A stretch of 64,000 nt of DNA from Dryobates pubescens (GCF_014839835.1 NC_071646.1:1922001-1986000); one strand, 5' to 3'. Shown: positions 1-11,490, numbered from the stretch's first letter. Translations and numbers: made by a program. Notes: generated by a model from the sequence alone, not told the origin.

Positions 1-95
1 CTCCGGCAGCCGCTGCCGCTCGCTGATGTAGTCGTACAGGTCCCCCCTGCTGGCGTACTCCATCACGATCACGATCTTGCTGCTGTTCTCGAACA
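1..95 (-). CDS. NUAK2: NUAK2 coding exon 3 (cut by window edge)
   Basis: Begins after a TGCAG acceptor at 96-97. Translation in the joined frame gives [19 protein letters not shown] and then [13 protein letters not shown], the kinase hinge and helix D. The exon continues past base 1. Confidence 0.93.
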
Positions 96-3000
96 CTGCA
101 CGGAGGGGAGGAGCCCCAAGGTGTTAGGAGAGGGGCTCTGAGCACGGGGACTTGGAGATGGGGAGCCACGGGGTGCTAGGAGGGGTGCTCTGAGCTCAGG
201 GACTGGGAGATGGGGAGCCACGGGGTGCTAGGAGGGGTGCTCTGAGCTCAGGGACTGGGAGATGGGGAGCCACGGGGTGCTAGGAGGGGTGCTCTGAGCT
301 CAGGGACTGGGAGATGGGGAGCCACGGGGTGCTAGGAGGGGTGCTCTGAGCTCAGGGACTGGGAGATGGGGAGCCACGGGGTGCTAGGAGGGGGGCTCTG
401 AGCTCACAGACTTCATTAGCTCAGCCTTTTAATGAGGAGGTGTAGCCTTGGCCGACTCTAGCACACTGCCCACCCCATTGCCTGTGCCCCCAAGCTGCTC
501 TGCAGGGCAGAAAGGGTTAGGATTTCATCGAGGCTCCTGCAGGTACTTGCAGGTCAGAGGGAGGCAGCCAGAGCTGCCACCCCCATCCCACAGTGCCCCC
601 AGGGCTGCTGGCCAGGCCACCTCTGCAGCCACACAGCCCAGGCTGTGCTCTGCCAGAAGGCGGCTCAAAGGCAGGGGTCTCTGCTAGACAAAGCCCTCCA
701 GGGTGGGGGAGGGCGATGGAGCTACCGACTGGCACTGCTGGGTGGCCTTGCTGCTCCCCACACGGCTCCAGGCCAAAGGAGCCTGCAGCCTTTTCCTCCT
801 GCCTGCAGAAAGCTCCCTCGCTGGGTTTTGAGTTCCCCCAGCCAGCGTGACTCAGCCCTTGCAAACACTCCGGCTGAGCTGCCAAGCCACTTGCTTTTGT
901 TTAGAGGACAAAAGGACTCTGGATACCTCACACACGGAGGAGGCAGGCACTGGTCACAGCCTGGCACCGTGCCACGACTCCAGGCAGAGCCAGCCCCCGG
1001 GAGGAGCAGAGGGCACCCAGCCCTGCAGCCCAGGGGGGTTCAGTGTTTAAGCAAAGCCTCGCCCAGCTGCAGCCCTGCTTTAAGCCTGCTTGCAGCCAGG
1101 AGCTGAGGATTTCCCCTTTGCTTGGTGGTGCCCTGGGAGCAAAGCCCAGCCCTGGCCGTGAAGCCAAGCCCAGCAGCACCCAGCAGCTCTCCCAGCACCC
1201 TGTGGTTTGGTTTCCCCGTGCCCCAGGGGAGGGAAGGAGGACTCCGGCTCCGGGACTGGCTCCTGCCTGGGGCTGAGAGCAGAGCCACAAAGATTGCTCT
1301 CTGCGGCAGCGCCTGCCGCGGCTGGGGCCAGCACCCGCCACAACCAGAGCCGCACACGGCACTGGCCCCAGGGAGAGCTTGGTGACTTGGGGTCCGCCAC
1401 AAAGCCGTCGGAGGCAGCGCTGAGGCTTCCAGCCTGCAAACCCCACCTCGGCGGCGGGAGGCAGCTTCTCGCCGGGGCCGGGAAGCAGCTATTTCTGGAG
1501 CAGGTATTTCCCCCTGCCGCTGCTCTGCAGGCAGGCAGGGAAACCACAGCCCAGCGGCATCTGCTTGCCGTGCAGCGCTGAGTCACCAGCTCGGCACAAA
1601 CAGCAGCAAGCAGCTTGTGCTGCGAGCAAACAGAGGCAGGGGAAGGAGCAGCACCAAGCCCAGCGCCGCACAGCCTGCCCCGGTGGCTGCCCGGCCCTGC
1701 TGGGGGCAAAGGGAAGGGGAGAGGAGGACTCACCTTCATGGACAGCAATGATGTGGGGGTGGTTGAGGGAGGACATGATCTCAATCTCTCTCCTGATATG
1801 GACAAGGTCCTGCTCATCCTTGATTTTGTCCTTCCGGATGGACTTGATGGCCACCTGCAGAGGAGCAGACAGGGAGTCACCGGCTGCTGGGCACAGGAGC
1901 TGCCCAAAGCCTTTGGCACAGCTAAAGGCCCACTCCCCTCTTTTGGGGACCAGGAGGTCAATGGCTCAGCTTCTCTACACAGCATCCCAGAGCCCACCAC
2001 CCACAGCTCCACTGAAGCAGCTCTCAGGCTGCCCAGGGCGGTGGAGGAGTCACCATCCCTGGAGGCATCTAAAAGCCATTTGGATGAGGAGCTGAGGGCC
2101 ATGGCCTAAGAGTTGTGTACAGGGAGATGTTAGGTTATGGCTGGGCTTGATCTCAAGGTCTTCTCCAACCAGGTGATTCTGTGACTCCAAGGAAAGTGAG
2201 CTCCATCCAGGGCATTTTTATGCTTCCCAAGCCCTGCTGCTGTGCACGAGGGAGAAGCTCCTCTTTGCCTCCCCCTCCAAGGCAAACCTGCTGCCAGGGG
2301 AGCTCCCCAGGCCTCCTCCCACAGCCCTGCTCCTCGTTTAGGCGCTGTGACCACAGGAACTGTGTCCACTGCAAGGGCCACAGCCAGCCACAGGAATGTG
2401 ACCTGCACACATGACTTGGAAGATGATAACAACAACAACATCAACATCATCATCTTGGGGTCATGAAAATGAGAGGAAAACCCAAAAGCAGCCTCCCCCC
2501 AGGCTTTGGTTTCCCTTGCAAATGTTTGTTTCAAGGAGCTGATTGTGCAGAGGGAGAAGAAAGTTTGATATTAAAGGGTAGATCCCTCCTGGGCACGGGG
2601 CTGAGCCCCAGCCAGGCAGGAGACCCAGCCCTGGTGATGCAAGCTGCTTCCCAAGGCTTTCTCTTGGGTTTAAGTTATCCTCTACAAGGGAATTGAAAGG
2701 GCAGGAGAAAGAAGAGTAAGGGCTGGAGAATAGAGGCCTTCTAATCCGCTTTCAAAGGGGCTGGGGAGAGACAATGTGCTCCTAGGGCTGAATTTACAAC
2801 TGAATCCAGCAGAACCTCTCTTTTTCTCTCAGACAAGAATGCAGAACAGCATTAATCCTGGAAAGGGACCCCTGCACTGGTCTCCCAGCAACGGGGAGAG
2901 GGGCCATGGACACCCACTGGCCCCAGCTGCCAGCACAGGGACCATGCTCATAGCTATGCTGTGCAGAGACCCTCCTCCTCCTCCGGCTGGCTGAGTTCAA

Positions 3001-6000
3001 TGCTCAGCCTGAGACCCTCCTCCCCCTCTGGCTGGCTGGGGTGGATGCTCAGACTGAGACCCTCCCCCACCTTTGGTTGCCTAGGATGGATGCTCAGCCT
3101 CATCTCCCTCTGATTTAGGGCAGCCAGGAGCCTCACTCCTTCAGCCCTTGGTGGGCTGCTTCTTGCTCACCAAGCAGCAAGAGGCTCAGAGCAAGTTTTC
3201 CACCCCTGCTAAGCAAAAGCCATCACACCCACAGCAAGTCACCAGACATTAAAGCTGCAAGATCTCAGCTGCCACATCAGGGTCTCCATGGGAGGAGGCC
3301 ATGCCCAATTTCAGGGCTCAGAGGGGCATGTGAGAGATGGCTGATGGAGACCCTTTGGCCTCAGAGCACACTGCTGCACAGGGCAGGGGGTGCCTCCAGC
3401 TCTCTGCTGGAGCACCATGCCTGCCCCAGGAGCTGAAGGGACCAAGCAGAATGAACTCTGGCCAAGAGAAATTCAATAACCCAGGCCCAAGTTTCTGTAC
3501 ATAGCAATACTGAGAGTGCTTAACAGCTTCTTGAAAGTCAGGTGTATTCTTTTCCCTGACCTTTGTGCTGGGTTAACAGGTTAAAGTTTAACCATTTTTT
3601 GCTGCAGCCCCTGCTTACCTGACCCCTGTTGGAACAGAGGCAAAGCCTTTGTGCAGTAAGTCAGCCTCCTCCTGCTCTCCAAAATCCCTCCTGACTCACT
3701 CCACTCATCTCCCCTCTAAAGCTCAACACCCAGCCCAACAGCCTCAGTACCTCAGGGTGCTGATCGAGGTGCTCACCACCAACGCTGCTGAGCCAAGGCC
3801 CAGGGCAAGAGCTGAGGCTCAGGGCAAGATCTACTATTCATGAAAACTCCAAGCTGCCAGGGAAGCCTTAGGAGATGCCACTGGCTGCATTCAGCAGTGC
3901 TGGAGAACGCCCTTGCCTCTGAAGCCAGCAGTTAGTGACCTCCAAGGCAGACGGAGGCAGGGCAGCAGCAGTGCTGTTAGAGCCCCGGGGCTCCCCTTGC
4001 CAGCCGCCTGTGTAACGGTTGGGCACAACACAGAGAGGCTGCACCACTGCCAGGGTCCTCATCTCCTACAGCAGGGGACCACTCAAACCCTTGCCATGGA
4101 GGTTAATCCCTTTGGCCATCCCATCCTTCCCCAGGGATGCCAAGAGGCAGCTTGGTTCCAAAACATCTCCTGCCTAGGAGGGTGAGAGCAGAGGATCTCC
4201 CCTTGAGACAGAGCAGGTCTGGAGGCTCCATCCCTGGAGGCATTCAAGGCCAGGCTCTAAGCAACCTGCTCTCGTTGGGGATGTCCCTGCTGACTGCAGG
4301 GGGGCTGGGCTGGCCTGGGTGGTCTCTAGGGATCCCTTCCAACCCCAGCAGTGCACTCTGTGGGGAGCAGCAGCTTGAGGGCCAGCCACTGCTACAACCT
4401 ATGTGCCGCCTGCAGCCCCACCACTGCTACAAGAAGCATCTCCTGCAGGAAACAGCCCCAGGAAGCTCTGCTGCAGGAGCCTTGGGAACTCAAGAGTACT
4501 TTCCAAGTCAAAAAGGAAGTCAATTAAGAGGGTTGGGGTTTTTCTGGGGGGGGAGGGGGGACAGAACAGGTATTTTCAGCACCTGCTGAAAGATGCATTA
4601 AAGCTACAACCCCAGGCAGCACCTCAGAAGTTGTTCCAGATTGCAAGTGCAGCATTTCATGCCCCATGAAACACAGATTACAAACCACCACGGAAGGGAG
4701 CAGGGTCCAGCCCTTACTGGAGATCAAAAGAGGCTTTGCTGCTTTGGAATATTCCAGGTGCTGCCTTCCCCCTGACATCACACGAGCCCACAACTGCATT
4801 TCCGACACTGCAAGTGAGTCCCACAGGAGATTCCTCCTCCTATTTGGCTTGGCTGGAGGCCAGGGCTTGAGAAGCAGGCTGGGAGAAACACCAGACTGGG
4901 GGGGAGGAGGGGAGGGAAACACAACAGACCAGGCCAGCCACTGCTCTGCAAACAGGTGCCTTGGCACCTCCGTGGGGCACATCACTGAACCTTCAACCCA
5001 AAAGCAACACGGGGGGGGGGAAAGGAAAGGAAAGGACAAATAGATGCACAAATCACCACCAGCAGCTCTCTCCCCACCTGCTTCGAGGACACAGCCATCC
5101 CCCAAGCGCTTGGGAAGAGCCCTCAGCAGTGCCCCACCGCAAGGCATCAGCCTCCCTTCACCTGAAGCATTTCTACCCAGCAAACAAAACTCACTCAGAC
5201 AAAGAACGTTCAGGGAAGTCCCCCTGGAGGGGTAGGCCACAGTGTTCCCCCCCCCCCAGATCTCTTCAGCTGTGGGAAGCTGGTCCTGCCAGCTGTCCAT
5301 CAAGTGCTTAGGCACACTGAGCCAAGTGCAGGTTGGGGGGTGGGAATGGGGAGGCAAAACGGGAGGCTGGGGCGGGGGGGGTGGGAATGGGGAGGCAAAA
5401 CGGGAGGCTGGGGGTGGGAATGAGGAGGCAAAACGGGAGGCGGGGGGTGGGAATGAGGAGGCAAAACGGGAGGCAAGCAAGCAGGCTAGGCGGTAAAACG
5501 AGCTGGTCCCATCCCCAGAGCCTCCGACAGGAGCAGCTCCTGATTAGCCAGAGGCAAAAGCCGTGCCCGAAGCAGCTCCGGCTCTGCAGCCTCAGCCGGT
5601 AACGTGGGATGGGCAGAGCCCAGGAGGGGTAACTGGTGGAGGCAGCCGTACCTGCTCTCACACCTTGGCGTTTAGGAAGTGAAAGCCACTTAGAGAAGGA
5701 GCAAATAACAACCCGGCTCGGGATAAGCCTAGAAGATTAAACAGGTCCGGAAACGCTGAGCGCTGCAAGAAAGAATTTGTGGGAAGAGGAGAGATTTGTG
5801 GTTTAAGCCTCCTGCTCTCCACCAGCGGCTGGCTGAGGTGCTTGGCAGCTCAGCCTGTGACTATCTCTGGTGTTTATTAAGGAGTCCTCGGCCCCGCGCG
5901 TTGTATTTGCATGATAACAGAAGCAGCGCCGCCGCGCAAAGGAGTCCCGCTTAGGGGCTGCCCACAGCCCCAGGTGAGTCGGGGGGCAGCTCAGAGGTGT

Positions 6001-7755
6001 GTGTTCCCCCCCCCCTTGCCCAAGCTGCGTTAGGTGCAGCCAGGGAAAGCCAAATCTTCTCACCCATCCCAAGGGGAGGGACCCTTCCAGGTCTGTGGGT
6101 GGAAGCTGCATTTCAAGGCCCTGATTATGCAGCAGAGCAGCAGCTCCCTCGGCATCAGATGGGCTGATGGAGAGGGCAGATCTGCCCGGAGCAAGGAGCT
6201 GTCCTGTTACACAAGAAACCCTCACAGCTTTCCAGTTGTCTTCCTCTGTGGCACATTAGGGCCCTGAGCTCACACCCAGATGTTAGTGACCCAACCTCAC
6301 ACCTTGCTCTTCTGCTCAGCCCTCAGAGCCTTGCCGAGCCAGTCCCACCACTTGCAACAGGACCTTTATTGCACACCAACCCACCTTGGGACCACGGGGG
6401 AGCAAGCACCACTGCTGAGTCCCACACCACGCTGCTGGCTGCTCAGGACCGAGCAGGGACAGGGAAATTGCCTTCAAGTTCATCCATTGAAGCCTTGCAG
6501 CGTTCCTAAAGGGCAGAGCTGCCAGGACGGCAGCACCCTGCTTTCCCCGGGGGGTGAAGGGGGCCCCCACCTCCCCCAGCACCCTGGCCTGGCTGGCTGT
6601 GCTCTGGCCTGAGCCGTGCATCACCCAGAGCCGCTCTTTTTGGAGGGGCTGAGCTGTCGATGGGGTGAGTCACGATTTAATCAAGCACTTGTAGGGGGCG
6701 GGGGGGAGGCTCAGCCTGTGCTTGCTGAGAGCAGAGAGGCAAACCCCACCGGGAACCAGGGCAAGAGGAAGGGAAAAGCCCTTCAGACACAAGTGCAATA
6801 TTTGCTCTTGGCTGCCGGATACCTGCGGGGTCCCTTTCCCAGGAAGCCTGACGAGGTCAAGTGGGCGAAAGGAGCTGCAAACACCCCCACCCCCCGCGGA
6901 AAGGGGAAAGCGAAGCCGCTCCGGGCTTCCCCTGACTGCGGCAAGGGCCCGGGCATGGCAACGCCGCAGCCTCCCAACGCCGTGCCCCGGGAGCGGGGCC
7001 GGGAGGGGGCTGCGGTGACCGGCTGAGGAGAGCCCGTACCGGAGGGGATACACCGGGATGAAGTCGGGGGGGATGCTTCAGGGCGGCGGGATGCACCAGG
7101 ACAAAGAGAGGGAGGGATGCACCGCGGACTGGGGGATGAGCCAGGGGGAAGGCACCGGGAATAAGAGGGGGATACACCGGACCGGGGAGGGGATGCACTG
7201 GAGCTGGGGGGGGATGCACCAGGCCGAGCGGGGAAACCCCGAGACGAAGAGGGGGAAGAGGATGCACTGCAGCTAGGGGAATGAGCCGGGAAGAAAAGGG
7301 GGGGCGGGGGGCGATGCACCGGCACCAAGGGAGGGGATGGGGAGGAATGAAGCAGGGGGGGGATGCGCCGGGACGAAGAAAGGGAAGGGAAGAGAAGAGG
7401 ATGCACTGGGAGCAGGGAGGGGAGCGAGGGGAGGCACCGGGACGAAGGGGGTCAGCACCTGGCCCGAGCTGCTCCGAGCAGGGGGCTGCTCGGAGCCCCG
7501 GTACCGGCTCCCGCTGCCGATACAACGATGCCATGAGAAGCCCCTTACCAGTTTACCGGAGCGCTCCCGGGCTTTCTTCACCTTGCCGTAGGTTCCCTTC
7601 CCCAGCGTCTCCAGGAACTCGTAGCGGTGCTTCAGGTTGTGTTTGTGGTGGTGCCGTTTCACCGCCTGCTTCTTCATCAGCGGCCGCGGGGATTTGATCA
7701 GCCCCTCGGCCAGCGAGGTACCCAGCGCCGTCCCGGTGCCCGCTGCCCGCTCCAT
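1..7755 (-). CDS. NUAK2: NUAK2, AMPK-related Ser/Thr protein kinase, 5' part (coding exons 1-3, partial)
   Basis: Spliced gene read on the minus strand: exon 1 at 7755-7549, exon 2 at 1854-1734, exon 3 at 95-1 and continuing past the left edge. The 423 visible coding bases give 141 residues. Residues 24-48 are a basic His/Lys-rich segment before the kinase domain, matching human NUAK2 as I recall it. The glycine-rich loop GKGTYGKV is at 52-59, the ATP-binding lysine is in VAIK at 70-73, the likely alpha-C glutamate is at 92, and the hinge [10 protein letters not shown] lies in exon 3. The [14 protein letters not shown] stretch separates NUAK2 from NUAK1. The family phosphorylates substrates downstream of LKB1, including regulators of myosin phosphatase, and acts in cell adhesion, stress survival and YAP signalling. 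The catalytic loop, activation loop and C-terminal tail lie outside the window. Frames join cleanly at both introns and no defect is visible. Confidence 0.95.
157..411. repeat. 52-bp minisatellite, about 5 copies, NUAK2 intron 2
   Basis: GATGGGGAGCCAC recurs at 157, 209, 261, 313 and 365, an exact 52-bp period with almost no divergence between units. It lies just inside intron 2, about 60 bases from exon 3. Confidence 0.95.
412..1733. other. Remainder of NUAK2 intron 2, unique sequence
   Basis: GC-rich single-copy sequence with many overlapping spurious open frames on both strands. I see no exon, RNA gene or transposon in it. Confidence 0.6.
1734..1854 (-). CDS. NUAK2: NUAK2 coding exon 2
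   Basis: The acceptor CTCCTCTGCAG precedes GTGGCCATCAAG, and the donor is GAAG|GTGAGT. The exon encodes [15 protein letters not shown] through [10 protein letters not shown]: the beta-3 lysine and the alpha-C helix of the kinase N-lobe. It is 121 bases long and ends in phase 1. Confidence 0.95.
2020..2190 (+). mobile_element. CR1 LINE 3' fragment
   Basis: Sense CR1 3' end: the GGCTGCCCAGGGCGGTGGAG motif, a CATCCCTGGAGG motif, and a terminal GATCTCAAGGTCTTCTCCAACC leading into GATTCTGTG. Truncated at its 5' end. Confidence 0.8.
4200..4375 (+). mobile_element. CR1 LINE 3' fragment
   Basis: Sense orientation: CCATCCCTGGAGGCATTCAA, GATGTCCCTGCTGACTGCAG and GATCCCTTCCAACCCCAG, ending near a degenerate tail. 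Confidence 0.8.
5342..5477. repeat. 33-41-bp G-rich minisatellite, 4 copies
   Basis: The unit GGGAATGGGGAGGCAAAACG starts at 5342, 5383, 5416 and 5449. Dense G-runs on the plus strand could form G-quadruplexes. Located in NUAK2 intron 1. Confidence 0.9.
5700..5960. promoter_or_regulatory. Enhancer-like island in NUAK2 intron 1
   Basis: Unique sequence with an octamer ATTTGCAT at 5905-5912 followed by GATAAC, a RUNX-like TTTGTGGTTT near 5790, and CpG-rich flanks. No repeat or open frame explains it. Function is inferred only from motif clustering. Confidence 0.3.
7050..7450. repeat. Degenerate GGGATGCACCGG repeat, NUAK2 intron 1
   Basis: Irregular repeats of GGGGATGCACCGGGACGAAG and variants, strongly G-rich on the plus strand, beginning about 100 bases inside intron 1. 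The G-rich strand is the template strand for NUAK2. Confidence 0.75.
7549..7755 (-). CDS. NUAK2: NUAK2 coding exon 1 (start codon)
   Basis: The ATG at 7755-7753 was chosen because the frame then runs through [16 protein letters not shown], the expected NUAK2 N-terminus, and gives 69 codons ending in SGKL. An earlier in-frame Met lies far upstream in promoter-like sequence and is unlikely. The donor is CTG|GTAAGG (intron bases 7548-7547), phase 0. The first 20 residues are Gly/Ala/Thr-rich and poorly conserved with mammals, as is usual for this region. Confidence 0.93.
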
Positions 7756-7900
7756 GCCGCTCCCCAGCCCCGCTTCCCCCGGCTCCCAGCCCGGCACAAC
7801 CCGGCCCGGCCCGGCCCGGCTGCTAAATGCGGCGGCCCCGCCGGCCGCGCCCCCCCGCGCCCATTGGCAGCGCAGCAGAGGCTGCCCCGCCCGCAACCGG
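7756..7900 (-). promoter_or_regulatory. NUAK2: NUAK2 5' UTR and CpG-rich core promoter
   Basis: Very GC- and CpG-rich sequence directly upstream of the NUAK2 start, with repeated GGCCC/GGGCC blocks near 7800-7820 and an inverted CCAAT box (ATTGG on the plus strand at 7863-7867). There is no TATA box. The transcription start is not precisely placed. GC-rich sequence extends over roughly 7450-7900. Confidence 0.6.
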
Positions 7901-8159
7901 GGCGAAAAGGGAGAGGGGAGGATGGGGAAACCCCCCGGCAGGGCAGGGAAAAGAGGGGTCCGCGGATTGGGGTAGGGGAGACACAAGCTGGGTGCGAGGC
8001 GGCTGCAGAGGTAATGGACAAAGGAGAGAGGCAGGAGACAAAGGAGGGCGCAGGGGTGTCCTGCAGATCGGGGGTGGGCAGGGAGGACTCTCCAGGTGAT
8101 GCAGGGAGAGGCTGGAAGCCAAAGGGTGGGAAGAGCAGGACCAGAGAGCTGGAATGGTC

Positions 8160-8715
8160 ATGGAACCGCGGAATCTCAGCCTGGTTTGGGTTGGAAAGGA
8201 CCTCTGAAGCTCATCCAGCCCAAGCCCCCTGCAGCCAGCAGGGACATCCCCAACCAGAGCAGGCTGCTCAGAGCCCCAGACAACCTGACCTGCAATGGTG
8301 CCAGGCATGGGGCAGCTGCCACCTCTCTGGGCAACTGGGGCCAGGCTCTCACCACCCTCACCATAAACCATTTCTTCCCTATCTCAAGACTGATTCTCCC
8401 TCTTTTAGTTTCAAACCATCACCCCTTGCCCTGTCACAACAGGCCCTGCTCAAAACTCTCTCCCCAGCTTTGTGCTTGGTCCCTCTAAGTATTGAAAGGC
8501 CACCAAAAGGTCTCCCTGGAGCCTTCTCTTCTCCAGGCTGAAGAACCCCAACTCTCTCAGCCTGGCCTCACAGCAGAGCCCTTCCAGCCCTCCCATCCTT
8601 GCTGTGGCCTCCCTCCAACAGGTCCATGTCTGTTGTGTGCTGAGGACTCCAGAGCTGCACACTGCTCCAGGCAGGGATGCACAGCATCCAGGTCTCCTTC
8701 TGTCCCCCCCAGGAG
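8160..8715 (-). mobile_element. CR1 LINE fragment, antisense
   Basis: Starts with the reversed CR1 3' end (GGTTTGGGTTGGAAAGGACC, CTCATCCAGCCCAAG), then reversed ORF2 tail sequence through CTCTCAGCCTGGCCTC to about 8715. About 550 bp. Confidence 0.85.
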
Positions 8716-9750
8716 AGATGTGGGGACAGAAGGAGACAGACATACAGCCAGCCAAGACACACAGACAGACAGATGTGGTTTGCTGCAAGGAGGCAGAATC
8801 CACTCAGGGCTCTCAGAGAAAAACAAGCAAAACAGACAAAAAAGATGATATTGAGAGCAAACACAGAGAGAGGAGAGGCCTGGGCAAGCACAACCTGTCC
8901 ATGCTGGCCACAGGCCCCTGCTTTGCCCTCCTGGATGCACAGCCTGGGTGGGAGCAGCTGAGCTCCAGGAGCAGAGCCCAGGGGGGGAAACGTCCGCAGG
9001 CAGCTCAGGCTCCCACACAGAGGCTCCCCAGGGACAGCTGTGGTTACCTCTGCAGCACCTCCCCGTGTGGTCTTTTTTGCCCCTGTGGTAAATCTTTGTT
9101 TGGAGATACTAAAAGAATGCAGTTATTACCCAAAGCAGCCAAAACAAAAGCTCTTGCCCAGCTCTGGCATGTGTGAGGACACACCGGATCGATCGGAGGA
9201 GGAGATAGCTCCAGCATTACTCACCCCGGCTCCCAGACCTGGATTTTCCCACCACCCCCAGCAGCTCAGGGCAGCCTGGCAGGGTGAGGCAGAGCCAGGG
9301 CTCAGGAGTGTCTGAAGGGGGTGATTTAATCCAGCACCAGCCCCTCTCTGAGGGCTTGGTGTCCCTCGCCACGCGGGTGGCACAGGATGGAGCTGCGCGC
9401 TGGCTCCGTGTCTGGTGGCCGCGCCACGGCTCTGTGTCAGGATGAGACCCAGGTGGGTGCTGTGGTCCCCTGGGTGGTCTTGCATTGTGAGTACCAGAGG
9501 GCTGAGATCAGGAGAGAACCTGCTGGGGACATTCAGCCAGCACTGGAGTCCTGGCCATGGAGGCAGCCATGCACCAAACTCCTGCATCTGTCTTAGTGCT
9601 GGAAGGACTCCACATGAGATACCAAGGAGCCCAGGTCAGACACCACTTCAGTGCAGCCAGGACACAGAGGTGTCTTGCATTGCCACTGATTTTCACTGCC
9701 AGTGGCCCTGTGGCACTTCCATTCCTCCCAAGATATCAAGGATGAAGAAC
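8716..9750. other. Intergenic, no feature recognised
   Basis: Unique sequence upstream of NUAK2. Open frames here have no recognisable domain and overlap on both strands. A GATCGATCGG stretch near 9186 is not part of any repeat I can define. Confidence 0.5.
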
Positions 9751-10010
9751 TTCTCTTTGGTATCAAGTGATAGAATGAGAGGAAATGGCCTCAAGTTGCA
9801 CCAGGGGAGGTTTAGGTTGGAGATTAGGAACGATTTCTTCCCTGCAAGGGTGGTCAGGGGTTGGAAGAGGCTGCCCAGGGGGGTGGTGGAGACACAAAAC
9901 ACATGGAGACATGGCACTTGGGGAGATGGCTTAGTGGGCAGGGTGGTGCTGGGCTGATGGTTGCACTCCATGACCTTAGAGACCTTTCCCAACCGAAACA
10001 ATTCCACAAG
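9750..10010 (+). mobile_element. CR1 LINE 3' fragment
   Basis: Sense: GAGAGGAAATGGCCTCAAG, GGGGAGGTTTAGGTTGGAGA, GGCTGCCCAGGGGGGTGG, then GACCTTAGAGACCTTTCCCA and ACAATTCCACAAG. Confidence 0.85.
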
Positions 10011-10129
10011 TGTGTAACTTGGAGCTGCAGACTGATCCCACATCCTCCCCACCCCCACCTCTCCATAAGCCATGGGCAAACCTTTCTCCCTGGTGGGAAA
10101 TCAGCCATCTCCCACCAGTAGGTCAGAAG

Positions 10130-10425
10130 AATCATAGAATCACAGAGTCAATAAGGTTGGAAAAGACCTCAGAGATCATCAAGTCCAAGCTGTCACCCAA
10201 CACCTCCTGACAACTAAGCCATGGCTCCAAGTGCCACATCCAATTCCCCTCCTGAACACCTCCAGGGATGGGGACTCCACCACCTCCCTGGGCAGCACAT
10301 CCCAAGGGCCAATCTCTCTTGCTGGAAAGAACTTTCTCCTCACCTCCAGCCTAAACCTCCCCTGGCGCAGCTTGAGACTGTGTCCTCTTGTTGAAGAAGA
10401 TGCTGGTGTGGAGCTGCAGCCATGA
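10130..10425 (-). mobile_element. CR1 LINE 3' fragment, antisense
   Basis: Begins with AATCATAGAATCACAGAGTC (reversed tail), then AAAAGACCTCAGAGATCATC and GGGATGGGGACTCCACCACC, ending at TGTGTCCTCTTGTTG. Confidence 0.9.
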
Positions 10426-10699
10426 ATTATTTACTGGGGAGTAACAGGAGCTGCTCTTCGCTCTGCAAGTGGCCAGGAGGGCCCAGAGGGAAGGCAAACA
10501 AGGCGAGGCTGAGATTAACTAAACTGCTGTAATTTCAATGTCAAAGTAAACAGATAGGATCCTGTTCAGGCACGGCCCAGGGATTGCAGAAGAGCTGAGG
10601 AGGAGGAGGGGGTGGGAGGGGAGAAGGTACAAACCTTCCTGATTGCAGCAAGCAAAACAATTTCGCCTGACTTGAGATGAATAAGATGAAAGTGTCTGT

Positions 10700-10985
10700 G
10701 ACTCCGGCACCCAGGGCGAAAGGAAGCGGCCTCGAGGTCTGCCAAGGGAGGTTCAGGTTGGATGTGAGGAAAGAGTCCTGCCCAGAAAAGGTTCTCAAGG
10801 CCTGGAACAGGCTGCCCAGGGAGGTGGAGGAGTCAACATCCCTGGAGGGATTTAAAAGATGCTTAGATGTGGTGCTGAGGGATATTTGGTGGCGGTGGCT
10901 TAGCAGCAGTGGTTGTGAGCTCTAGGTGAAGGGTTGGACTCGGTGATCTAAAGGTCTCTCCCAGCCTCAACAGTGTTATGGTTCT
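10700..10985 (+). mobile_element. CR1 LINE 3' fragment with expanded tail
   Basis: Sense CR1: GTTCAGGTTGGATGTGAGGA, AGGCTGCCCAGGGAGGTGGA, CTCGGTGATCTAAAGGTCTC, then ATGGTTCTATGATTCTGAG, which passes directly into the array at 10985. Confidence 0.9.
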
Positions 10986-11490
10986 ATGATTCTGAGATTC
11001 CATCATTCCATGGTTCTGAGACTCTGATTCCATGGTTCTGAGACTCTATGATTCCATGGTTCTGATTCCATGGTTCTGAGACTCTGATTCCATGATTCTG
11101 AGACTCTATGATTCCATGGTTCTGATTCCATGGTTCTGAGACTCTGATTCCATGATTCTGAGACTCTATGATTCCATGGTTCTGATTCCATGGTTCTGAT
11201 TCCATGGTTCTGAGACTCTATGATTCCATGGTTCTGATTCCATGGTTCTGATTCCATGGTTCTGAGACTCTATGATTCCATGGTTCTGAGACTCTATGAT
11301 TCCATGGTTCTGAGATTCCATGGTTCTGATACTCCATGATTCTCATTCCATGATTCTCAGACTCTATGATTCCATAACTCTGAGATTCCATGGTTCTGAG
11401 ATTCCATGGTTCTGAGACTCTATGATTCCATAGTTCTGATTCCATGGTTCTGAGACTCCATGGTTCTGAGACTCTGATTCCATGATGCTT
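10985..11490. repeat. Satellite grown from a CR1 tail (TTCCATGGTTCTGAGACTC units)
   Basis: About 500 bp of GATTCCATGGTTCTG and GAGACTCTAT variants. A 60-bp higher-order unit is exactly duplicated (11041-11100 equals 11101-11160). The array begins at the natural ATTCTATG tail of the CR1 at 10700-10985. Confidence 0.92.

Larger units (their letters stand above)
1855..7548 (-). other. NUAK2: NUAK2 intron 1
   Basis: A 5.7-kb GT-AG intron. It holds two CR1 fragments, a G-rich minisatellite at 5342, an enhancer-like island at about 5700-5960 and a G-rich degenerate repeat near exon 1. The stretches 2200-4200 and 6000-7050 look like ordinary unique sequence. Confidence 0.85.

Noticed and set aside
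49-420. Possible CRISPR-like array from regular 52-bp units
   Set aside because: Direct tandem minisatellite without spacers, in a vertebrate intron.
4524-5480. 318-codon minus-strand frame starting with a Phe/Ser/Pro repeat
   Set aside because: Derived from the G-rich minisatellite in NUAK2 intron 1. No homology.
10677-10710. MNKMK start resembling the N-terminus of CDK18, a syntenic neighbour
   Set aside because: Only five residues match. The frame runs straight into a sense CR1, and the position between NUAK2 and KLHDC8A is wrong.
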